DNA of 10,149 bases, taken from positions 1 through 10,149 of the forward strand of contig JBQCGP010000041.1 of the NCBI GenBank assembly GCA_051955535.1, in the 5' to 3' direction. The DNA comes from 13-2-20CM-68-14 sp051955535 (lineage in GTDB: Bacteria; Actinomycetota; Thermoleophilia; Gaiellales; Gaiellaceae). Shown here in pieces: positions 1 through 5,073 of the stretch; position 1 is the first letter of the stretch; every line of letters starts with the position of its first letter. The position numbers were made by a program, and so were the translations under genes. Under the pieces are notes generated by a model. It made no database searches, was not told where the DNA came from, and saw nothing but the letters and a program-made list of their open reading frames with translations.

Positions 1-129
1 GAGAGCGGCCCCTACGTCGTGTCAGGTGCGTTGGTGCCGATCGAGATCGACCGCGAGCGAGACGAAGGCGTCTACGTCGAGCCGAACGTGTGGATGGTGC
101 ACTGGCCCCCGATGGCTACCGAGTCCTAG
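1..129 (+). CDS. C-terminal tail of an unrecognised protein (5' end outside window)
   Basis: Frame 1 is open from the first base and ends at a TAG at 127-129, giving 42 residues. They begin ESGPYVVSGALVPIEIDRER and end in VWMVHWPPMATES. Codons are GC-rich at the third position, like the clear genes further on, and the segment has the alternating hydrophobic and charged look of a beta-rich C-terminal domain. I recognise no family motif and assign no function. The rest of the gene lies to the left of the window. There is no sign that it runs on into the monooxygenase at 530, since 400 bp of non-coding sequence separate them. The antisense and other frames over this stretch show nothing better. 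Confidence 0.6.
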   Translation, partial: ESGPYVVSGALVPIEIDRERDEGVYVEPNVWMVHWPPMATES

Positions 130-241
130 GCCGCTCGCTTGGGCGAGAGTGCTCTCACTTGGGCTGCACTCGGACAGACCTACGCCGAGCCTGACGCCCG
201 CGGGGTCCCTTTAAGGAGGCTAGACGCGCGCGCGCGAAATT

Positions 242-267
242 GAGGAGGGCACATGAGCACCCTCCTC
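242..267 (+). promoter_or_regulatory. Perfect 8-bp stem-loop enclosing a ribosome-binding site and ATG
   Basis: GAGGAGGG at 242-249 pairs perfectly with CCCTCCTC at 260-267 around a 10-base loop that holds an ATG at 253-255. The left arm is itself a strong Shine-Dalgarno sequence, and the ATG opens an 18-codon frame (MSTLLFGWSLAQLIPSRR, stop at 307-309). In RNA the stem would hide the ribosome-binding site and start codon. It could be a translation-control element for a leader peptide. It could equally be a weak terminator for the gene ending at 129, since TCTTT follows the stem, although there is no real T tract. The structure is visible; the role is inference. Confidence 0.35.
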
Positions 268-374
268 TTTGGCTGGTCGTTAGCCCAGCTCATCCCGTCC
301 CGCAGATAATCGAACCGGCAGATTCCCGCGTCCGACGGCGGGAGCGGCCCGGACCCGCCAGTCCTCATCGCTCG

Positions 375-416
375 GAACGAGAAGACGACCCTCTCACGAA
401 GAGGGGTCAGTCGTTC
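375..416 (+). other. Interrupted hairpin in the monooxygenase leader region
   Basis: Outer arms GAACGA (375-380) and TCGTTC (411-416) are perfect complements. Inside them GACCCTCT (387-394) pairs with AGAGGGGTC (400-408), with one bulged G and a five-base loop CACGA. The nested stem lies about 110 bp before the monooxygenase start and has no T run after it, so it is a poor intrinsic terminator. It may be a leader structure or chance in GC-rich DNA. Confidence 0.25.
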
Positions 417-529
417 TTGGATGACGCCAGCTTCGCGCGTCGGGCCAGCGACCTTGTGCATCGGTTTGCGCGGGCGCAACGTCGAGCATCCCGCTTGCAC
501 CCGAAACGCTTCCGGCGGATCATGTCGAC

Positions 530-1645
530 GTGCGGGTGATCATCGTCGGTGGCGGCATCGGCGGGCTGAGCACCGCGATCGCTTTGCGCGGGCTAGGGCA
601 CGAGCTCGTCGTCCTCGAGCGCGCGCCGCGGATCGATCCGCTCGGGGCGGGGATCACCCTGTTCGCGAACGCGATGCGTTCGCTTGGTCGCCTCGGCGTC
701 GCAGAAGCAGTTGCGCGCCGCGGCGCGGCAGCAACCCAGAGCCGGATCCTGACAGCGGAGGGGCGTGAACTTGCACGAGTGCCGCCCGATTTGCTCGAAG
801 GCACGATCGCAGTGCACCGCGGTGATCTCCAGGCGGTGCTGGCAAACCGGGTCGATGAGCTGCGGCTCGGCGCCAACGTCACCGCCGTCGAGCGGGTCGC
901 GGACGGCGCGATCGTACGAACCGAGGACGGCGACGAGGAACGCTCCGATCTCGTCGTCGGCGCCGACGGCCTCAACTCGATCGTGCGGCGCGCTGTGGCG
1001 GATTCGTCCGCCCGCTACGCCGGCTACACGGCATGGCGGGGCGTCTCGCCGGTCAGCGTCGAGCCGGGGCGTTTGACCGAGTCCTGGGGCCGCGGCGGAC
1101 GGTTCGGGCTCGTCGACATCGGTCGCGGCCGAACGTACTGGTTCGCGACCAAGAACGCCCCCGAGGCTGAAGCGGACGAGCCGGGCGAACGGAAGGGGGA
1201 GCTCGAGCGACTGTTCTCCGGCTGGCACGAACCGATCGCGAAAGTGATCGAGACTGCAGACGGGGCCGCGATCCTACGCAACGACGTCTACTACCTCGAA
1301 CCGCTTCCACGCTGGAGCGCGGGCCGGGTCGCTCTCCTCGGCGACGCCGCGCACGCAACGACGCCCGGAGTCGGTCAGGGCGCCGCCCAGGCAATCGAGG
1401 ATGCAGTCGCGCTAGCGGAAAGCCTCAACCAGGCCGCGGACGTCGAGACCGCGCTCATGGAATACGAGAAGACGAGGCGACGGCGCACCGAGCTCGTAGG
1501 CAAGCTGTCGCGCCGCGCCGACAAGGCTGGCCAGCTCGCGAGCCCGCTCGGCTGCCGGGTCCGCGACGCGATCGTCGCCCACCTTCCCGAACGTGCTCAG
1601 AGGCGCCAGCTCGAGTCGATCGTTCGCCCTGTTCAAGGCGGTTGA
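530..1645 (+). CDS. FAD-dependent aromatic-type monooxygenase (group A flavoprotein hydroxylase)
   Basis: A 371-residue flavoprotein of the PHBH-fold hydroxylase superfamily, which includes salicylate, urate and zeaxanthin-type oxygenases. Such enzymes use NAD(P)H and O2 to hydroxylate or epoxidise a small substrate. Motifs seen: the N-terminal dinucleotide fold VIIVGGGIGGLS (residues 3-14, GxGxxG at 7-12); E30 at the end of the second strand, expected to bind the adenosine ribose; the DG motif DLVVGADGLNSIVRR (140-154); and the GD motif RVALLGDAAHATTPGVGQGA (266-285) with D272 for the FAD ribityl chain. Length is normal for a single-component enzyme. The start is a GTG at 530; a second GTG two codons later is possible and no strong ribosome-binding site decides between them. 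It stands alone on the plus strand with no pathway neighbours, so the substrate cannot be named. The family is secure; urate versus carotenoid versus aromatic substrate is open. Confidence 0.93.
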   Translation: MRVIIVGGGIGGLSTAIALRGLGHELVVLERAPRIDPLGAGITLFANAMRSLGRLGVAEAVARRGAAATQSRILTAEGRELARVPPDLLEGTIAVHRGDLQAVLANRVDELRLGANVTAVERVADGAIVRTEDGDEERSDLVVGADGLNSIVRRAVADSSARYAGYTAWRGVSPVSVEPGRLTESWGRGGRFGLVDIGRGRTYWFATKNAPEAEADEPGERKGELERLFSGWHEPIAKVIETADGAAILRNDVYYLEPLPRWSAGRVALLGDAAHATTPGVGQGAAQAIEDAVALAESLNQAADVETALMEYEKTRRRRTELVGKLSRRADKAGQLASPLGCRVRDAIVAHLPERAQRRQLESIVRPVQGG

Positions 1646-1790
1646 GGACGGGTCGGTTCCGGCATCCGCGCCGAACTCCTCGAGCCGTTCCGCGATCGCA
1701 GTGGGGACGGCCAAAACCTCGGCCGCGTAGCCAACATGGACAACAAGATGGAGCCCTCACTCAAACTCGTCCGGTGACCCTGGCAACCGA

Positions 1791-1834
1791 GGCCTAGCCG
1801 GCTGACGTCACGCACGCGTTGAGCGCCGGCGGCC
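1791..1834. terminator. Possible bidirectional terminator between convergent genes
   Basis: GGCC (1791-1794) plus GCCGGC (1797-1802) pairs with GCCGGC (1825-1830) plus GGCC (1831-1834). This gives 10 bp with a two-base TA bulge and a 22-base loop whose first eight bases are the palindrome TGACGTCA. It lies 15 bp past the stop of the minus-strand gene at 1850, in the 204-bp gap between two converging genes. That is where a shared terminator would sit. There is no T tract on either side and the loop is long, so the call is tentative. I see no gene in the rest of the gap (1646-1849). Confidence 0.25.
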
Positions 1835-1849
1835 TGATTGACCCCTTGC

Positions 1850-2233
1850 TCAGGGCCTCTCTCGCCGGCGAACAAGGACGGCGATCAGGAAGCCGGCGAG
1901 GAAAAGCTGGACCGGCGCAGAGACACCGCCGCTCCGGTGCCAACCGCGCAGCCGGTGGCTGGGGAAGAGCTTGCGACCGCCCGGCCGCGGAAAGGGCAAG
2001 ACGTGTTCGAGGTCGGGAAGCGAAGCCGCCAGCGCTCCGGTCACGGCCGGGTCGAGCGGCCCGCGCGCGGCGCCGAGGAGCAGAACGCCGGCGATTCCGG
2101 AACTGATCTCGAAGGCCCGGTCGGGGATGTCCTGGTGGGGCAGCCAATCGCCGGCGAGGTGCAGCGCCAGCCCCAGCGGCAGCGATCGAAGCCTCGAACC
2201 GACGAGCGCACCCCCGGCCGCGCCGGTCGCCAC
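1850..2233 (-). CDS. Small membrane protein resembling YdjM/DUF457 metal-dependent hydrolases
   Basis: A 127-residue protein from the GTG at 2233. Hydrophobic segments lie near residues 5-28, 43-56 and 106-121, and it ends in the positive tail VRRRERP, so it is an integral membrane protein. Clusters of His and Asp sit where the YdjM/DUF457 family keeps its putative metal ligands: HLAGDWLPHQD (25-35), LPDLEHVLP (72-80) and a basic SHRLRGWHRSGG stretch (92-103). The biochemical role of that family is unproven. The frame is open back to a TAG at 2261-2263, so an alternative start such as CTG at 2251, adding six residues, cannot be excluded; no clear ribosome-binding site helps. It lies 70 bp downstream of the beta-helix gene on the same strand and is probably co-transcribed with it. 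The coding call is good; the family link is by motif resemblance only. Confidence 0.72.
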   Translation of the reverse strand: MATGAAGGALVGSRLRSLPLGLALHLAGDWLPHQDIPDRAFEISSGIAGVLLLGAARGPLDPAVTGALAASLPDLEHVLPFPRPGGRKLFPSHRLRGWHRSGGVSAPVQLFLAGFLIAVLVRRRERP

Positions 2234-2303
2234 GTGCAGGGAGACGATCAGGCCGTGACCCTAGCCTGCGGCCGCCGTTCTCGGAGCGTTCGCCGGGGAG
2301 CGC

Positions 2304-3704
2304 TCACGGACAGAGAGAGTTGGTCAGGGCCCCCGCGCAGGGATTCGGCATCGAAAGCTGCGGCGGCGGGGCCAGCTGACCGCGAGCGCGGCGGGCGAGG
2401 AATTGACGGTGGAGCCTGTTCACGAGGGCGACGATTTGCCGGCTGAGGGCCGCGCCAGGGTTCGGCGTCGTCTGCAGGGTGCAGGTGAACGGGCCCAGCT
2501 CGGCGGGCAGCGAGCGTGCGTAGCGGTTCTGCCAGAAGCAGTCATCGACAGAGCGCTTGGAGCCGAACAGTCCGCCCTCGAGCGCGATCCCGACCCTCGA
2601 GCCGCGAATCGTGTTTCGCTCGATCCGGTTGCCGGCCAGCTGGAAGTGAACCGCCGCTCGGTGCGGCAGCAGCCACCAAGGGAACTCGAGCGCGAGCACG
2701 CCGACGTTGCGGTTTTCCGCGAGGACGTTTTCGGTGACGAGGTCGCCGTAGGTGCCGAGCAGGACGATCCCGATCCCCCAGCCGGGCCGTTCGCTGGCGG
2801 TGTTTGAGGGGACGCTCAGATTGTTGTTCGCAACGATCCGGTTGCGGCGGACGAGCGTGCAGCGGCTGAGTGCGGTCGAGCTGATCGTCGGCGTGACGCT
2901 GCGGTTCGTGCTCGCGTCGCAGGTGCCGAGCTGCGGCGGCGGTGGGTCGCTCTCCGAGGAGTTCAGGCTCAGCCCGACCGCGTTGTCGCGGAAGAGCGAG
3001 TCCTCGACAAGCAGGTGTCCGCCCGAGTTGGTGCCGGCGTAGCCGACCGGGTTGCGCTCGGCGAGCGCGTGCGAGACGGTGGCCCGGCAGTCGCGGCAGG
3101 CACCGATGTAGAAGCCGGAGTCGTCGAAGCCGGAGGCGTAGACGTGATCCCACTCGCCGCCCTCGGCTCGCTCGGCGTAGAGGCCGTAGCCGCCGAGCAG
3201 ACCGGTGTCGTAGGCGGTCAGGTAGTTGCCGTGCCAGCCGTGCAGGTCATGCCACCAGACCTGGTTGCCTTGCTCGCCGTTCGCCGTCGCCCGATCGAAG
3301 TTGCGCACGGTCAGGTTCTCGACCCAGACATCGTTCGCGCGCACCTCGATCCCGTTCGCGCCCCTGCTGTGTTGGCCGTCGACGATCACTCGGTTCCGAT
3401 CCATTCCCCGCAGGTGCAGATCTGGGGTTCGGATCACAACGGAGCCGGGATAGACGCCGGGGGCGATTAGGATCCAGTCGCACGGTCTCGCCTCTCTCAC
3501 CGCGGCCCCGATCGTCGTCTTGTGTGGGTAGCCCACCCTCGCCTTCGTGACGACAAGAGCCGCGCAGCCGGACGCGCGCCGCCCGGTCGTCGCCAGCGCC
3601 GGCCCGAGCAGCGCCACCGTCAAGGCCGCAACGACGCCGCCAACGGCGAGCAAGTTGGCGGCTCTAGGTCTCACTCGGGTCACGAATCGATCGGGCTCAC
3701 GCAT
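2304..3704 (-). CDS. Secreted right-handed parallel beta-helix repeat protein
   Basis: A 466-residue exported protein. Residues 1-16 are basic (three Arg within 10-14), 17-38 form a hydrophobic signal segment, and the region after ALATTG is the likely cleavage zone. The mature part opens with the pattern typical of NosD-like and pectate-lyase-like beta-helices: CDWILIAPGVYPGSVVIRT (75-93), LHLRGMDRNRVIVDGQ (97-112) and ANDVWVENLTVRNF (123-136). Turn repeats rich in N, G and D follow up to about residue 376 (for example LVEDSLFRDNAVGLSLN and GNRIERNTIRGSRVGIALEG). The C-terminal 80 residues leave the repeat. Ten cysteines (47, 75, 203, 206, 262, 282, 389, 408, 456, 465) suggest disulfides in an extracytoplasmic protein. 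Proteins of this fold bind or cleave polysaccharides or act as surface proteins; I see no decisive catalytic motif, so no activity is assigned. The ATG at 3704 is the natural start. It is the first gene of a probable two-gene unit with the membrane protein at 1850-2233. Confidence 0.88.
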   Translation of the reverse strand: MREPDRFVTRVRPRAANLLAVGGVVAALTVALLGPALATTGRRASGCAALVVTKARVGYPHKTTIGAAVREARPCDWILIAPGVYPGSVVIRTPDLHLRGMDRNRVIVDGQHSRGANGIEVRANDVWVENLTVRNFDRATANGEQGNQVWWHDLHGWHGNYLTAYDTGLLGGYGLYAERAEGGEWDHVYASGFDDSGFYIGACRDCRATVSHALAERNPVGYAGTNSGGHLLVEDSLFRDNAVGLSLNSSESDPPPPQLGTCDASTNRSVTPTISSTALSRCTLVRRNRIVANNNLSVPSNTASERPGWGIGIVLLGTYGDLVTENVLAENRNVGVLALEFPWWLLPHRAAVHFQLAGNRIERNTIRGSRVGIALEGGLFGSKRSVDDCFWQNRYARSLPAELGPFTCTLQTTPNPGAALSRQIVALVNRLHRQFLARRARGQLAPPPQLSMPNPCAGALTNSLCP

Positions 3705-3859
3705 GCCGTCCGCACGAGGCCAGAGGGGCTAACGACACAACGCCTGGCTCGGCGGCCTGTTGGGTCGCGTTACCACGACGCTTCTTTTTCGGTTCTTGCC
3801 GCAGGGCATGCGTGGCAGTTGTCGGTTGGGCCAGTGATGCTATGCCGTGTTTGAGTTGG

Positions 3860-3871
3860 GACCGCGCGGTC
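3860..3871. promoter_or_regulatory. Perfect 12-bp palindrome GACCGCGCGGTC, possible operator
   Basis: The sequence is self-complementary over all 12 bases and lies about 155 bp upstream of the beta-helix start at 3704 (minus strand). That is a plausible position for a dimeric repressor or activator site. No matching second copy is seen in the window, and GC-rich DNA makes such palindromes less rare, so the role is a guess. Confidence 0.2.
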
Positions 3872-4008
3872 TTCCTAGGTTCGTTACACACACGCGCGCG
3901 GATAGCAGATCTGCGTGGATCGCGTCACTGCAATGAGACCGGAGCCGAGCGAGATCGGACCTGAATAACTCGCGAGCAGTGTTACCAGCGGTGTGACCAA
4001 TGAGCCGC

Positions 4009-4074
4009 GATAGAGCCCAAGATCGAACCCGATTTCGGGTTCCACACGAACGCACAGACCGGCTTCGCTCTATC
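4009..4074. repeat. Nested inverted repeats beside the tRNA remnant
   Basis: Outer arms GATAGAGC (4009-4016) and GCTCTATC (4067-4074) are perfect 8-bp complements. Inside the left part lies a second perfect repeat, GAACCCGA (4025-4032) and TCGGGTTC (4035-4042), separated by only two T residues. The inner element is an 18-bp near-continuous palindrome, more like a protein-binding site than an RNA hairpin. The set ends 33 bp before the tRNA fragment at 4108, where integrase or excisionase arm sites would be expected if that fragment is an attachment site. Confidence 0.45.
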
Positions 4075-4107
4075 AGTCCCAAACCATCGCAAGGACCGAG
4101 CCTCGTT

Positions 4108-4149
4108 CTCATAATCCGTTGGTCCCTGATTCGAATCCAGGCGGGCCCA
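4108..4149 (+). pseudogene. Isolated 3' half of a CAU-anticodon tRNA; probable attachment site
   Basis: The segment reads as a tRNA from the anticodon loop CTCATAA (4108-4114, anticodon CAT at 4110-4112) through the 3' anticodon strand TCCGT, a five-base variable loop, the T arm (CCTGA, loop TTCGAAT, CCAGG; 4125-4141), the acceptor strand CGGGCCC (4142-4148) and discriminator A4149. No CCA is encoded. The T stem has one mismatch, A4129 opposite C4137. The variable loop TGGTC and TCCGT stem look like tRNA-Ile2 (CAU), though elongator Met is possible. No 5' half exists: the expected GGGCCCG acceptor strand is absent upstream and the bases before the loop (CTCGTT) do not pair with TCCGT. A tRNA copy that begins sharply at the anticodon loop and keeps its 3' end and downstream terminator is what integration by a tyrosine recombinase leaves at the element's far end. 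No integrase gene is in the window. Confidence 0.7.
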
Positions 4150-4154
4150 TCGAG

Positions 4155-4175
4155 AAAAGCCCCGCAAAGGCTTTT
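4155..4175 (+). terminator. Terminator-like stem after the tRNA 3' fragment
   Basis: AAAAGCC (4155-4161) pairs perfectly with GGCTTTT (4169-4175) around the seven-base loop CCGCAAA. The stem starts five bases past the tRNA discriminator and its right arm ends in TTTT, the usual form of an intrinsic terminator behind a bacterial tRNA gene. Its survival suggests that the sequence right of 4108 is the original tRNA downstream flank. Confidence 0.6.
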
Positions 4176-4206
4176 GGGCGCTATCCGACCCGCCCATGAC
4201 TTACAG

Positions 4207-4223
4207 ACGCATGACCCATGCGT
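4207..4223. repeat. 7-bp perfect inverted repeat ACGCATG-ACC-CATGCGT
   Basis: Two seven-base arms (4207-4213 and 4217-4223) are perfect complements with a three-base spacer. It lies about 180 bp before the methyltransferase start at 4405. It may be an operator, or a remnant feature of the element boundary. The half-site CATGCGTGG also occurs once at 3807-3815. Confidence 0.25.
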
Positions 4224-4404
4224 GGGGCGGCCGAGTCTGCGGCAGGCCAGCCTTCCGATTTCTCCGCGCCGAAGTTCTTGTTGCTAGTCACCCCGTGAGA
4301 GCAGGGCCTTCAGGACTTGCGACGGGCCACCCATCTGAGGGAGGCGCCCGCTAGACCACGACTCCGATACTTAACCGGTCCACAGCCAGGCAGGTCCGGA
4401 CCCA

Positions 4405-5073
4405 ATGCAAGTCGTCGCCGCAGACTCGAGCCCCTCCGTTAGAAGCGGCGTTGCCTTAGTGGGTCGGAGCGTCCCTTGGAGATCGCTCGCAATTGCTGTA
4501 CCGCTCGCTGCCGGCATGTCGCTGTTCGCAGTCGCCAACTTCTTCTACTGGCGTCGGACAGGCGAGCCGACGGGGCTCGGCGCAACCCTGCTTGAGCTCA
4601 CCTGTGCCTCCTTCCTCGTCGTCCGCCGACCCGCACGGTCGACGAGCCGCTCGCCGCTCGCCTGGGCGGCGACCGTGCTCGGGACCTTCGGGTGTCTGGC
4701 GGCCAGGCCAGGCGGGCAGCCGCTCGGAGGCCTCGACCCACTTTACGCCGGGCTCCAGCTCACCGGCCTGGCGGTGGCGCTTGCGAGCATCTTGACGCTC
4801 AGGCGCTCCTTCGGCCTTGTCGCTGCAAACCGTGGTGTATGTAGCAGTGGCCCGTATCGGCTGGTGCGGCACCCGCTCTACCTGGGCTACTTCCTGACGC
4901 AGCTGGGGTACGGTTTGGAGAGCCCGACCGACCGGAACTGGGCGATCCTCGCTGCGGTCGGCGCTCTTCAACTGCTGCGGATTCGGGCGGAAGAGCGCTG
5001 TCTGAACGGCGACCCGGCCTACGCGGCCTATTGCGAGCGAGTGCGCTGGCGCTTGCTGCCGCAGGTTGTCTAA
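4405..5073 (+). CDS. Membrane methyltransferase of the isoprenylcysteine carboxyl methyltransferase (ICMT/PEMT-like) family
   Basis: A 222-residue integral membrane protein. Hydrophobic segments lie near residues 27-48, 58-74, 85-100, 112-132, 153-170 and 178-193. The C-terminal half carries the family signature: CSSGPYRLVRHPLYLGYF (146-163), whose GPY-R-VRHP-Y-G core forms part of the S-adenosylmethionine pocket, followed by RIRAEERCL (192-200) with E196/E197 and the closing AYCERVRWRLLP (208-219). In eukaryotic ICMT this fold methylates prenylated cysteine at the membrane; bacterial members are mostly uncharacterised and act on lipids, quinone-like or other small hydrophobic substrates. The substrate here is unknown. 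ATG at 4405 is the first start giving the complete first membrane segment; a later Met (residue 38) would cut through it. No strong ribosome-binding site is seen. Its stop TAA overlaps the next start (TAATG), which implies translational coupling with the small membrane protein. Confidence 0.88.
   Translation: MQVVAADSSPSVRSGVALVGRSVPWRSLAIAVPLAAGMSLFAVANFFYWRRTGEPTGLGATLLELTCASFLVVRRPARSTSRSPLAWAATVLGTFGCLAARPGGQPLGGLDPLYAGLQLTGLAVALASILTLRRSFGLVAANRGVCSSGPYRLVRHPLYLGYFLTQLGYGLESPTDRNWAILAAVGALQLLRIRAEERCLNGDPAYAAYCERVRWRLLPQVV

Larger units (their letters stand above)
130..529. other. Non-coding, structured intergenic region upstream of the monooxygenase gene
   Basis: I see no convincing gene in these 400 bp; open frames here have low-complexity, arginine-rich translations and no family motif. 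What it does hold: direct repeats of CTTGGGC at 138-144 and 158-164 around a GAGAG-TG-CTCTC palindrome (145-156); a free-standing AAGGAGG at 213-219; a (CG)6 run at 225-236; a perfect 8-bp stem-loop at 242-267; and an interrupted hairpin at 375-416. The last two have their own entries. The promoter of the monooxygenase gene is presumably in this stretch, but I cannot point to reliable -35 and -10 boxes. Confidence 0.6.
3705..4404. other. Palindrome-rich, lower-GC intergenic region with a tRNA remnant
   Basis: These 700 bp separate the divergent beta-helix and methyltransferase genes and are visibly less GC-rich than the genes around them. I find no credible protein gene. The region holds a perfect 12-bp palindrome (3860-3871), a 16-bp alternating pyrimidine-purine run (3885-3900), nested inverted repeats (4009-4074), a 3' tRNA fragment (4108-4149), a terminator-like stem (4155-4175) and a 7-bp inverted repeat (4207-4223). 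Promoters for both flanking genes should be here, but no consensus boxes are clear. The composition and the tRNA remnant fit the end of an integrated element. Confidence 0.6.

Noticed and set aside
593..1228. Long antisense frame inside the monooxygenase gene
   Set aside because: Shadow of a GC3-rich coding region; the sense strand has complete flavoprotein motifs.
1412..1714. Minus-strand frame with a protein-like start (AVPTAIAERLEEFGADAG)
   Set aside because: Most of it is antisense to the monooxygenase 3' end; only the first 25 or so residues are outside, a stop lies just upstream, and no family is recognisable.
1838..2446. 202-codon plus-strand frame
   Set aside because: Antisense to the membrane protein and the beta-helix C-terminus; the translation is rich in R, G and Q with no hydrophobic core.
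2942..3550. 202-codon plus-strand arginine/serine-rich frame
   Set aside because: Antisense shadow of the beta-helix gene; extreme Arg content is typical of a wrong frame in GC-rich DNA.
3982..4197. Minus-strand frame reading WARLDSNQGPTDYE
   Set aside because: This peptide is the antisense translation of the tRNA 3' end at 4108-4149, a well-known spurious protein in genome annotation.
4000..4287. Plus-strand 95-codon frame across the tRNA remnant
   Set aside because: It runs through the tRNA fragment and terminator stem, has no family motif, and its codon use does not match the real genes.
4300..4380. Minus-strand tRNA-like stretch (GTCTAGCGG and CTCAGAT resemble D-arm and anticodon-loop sequence)
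   Set aside because: Neither acceptor nor T stems can be paired, and the anticodon stem has a mismatch; not enough for even a tRNA pseudogene call.
4456..4971. 171-codon minus-strand frame
   Set aside because: Antisense to the ICMT-like gene, whose signature motifs are on the plus strand.
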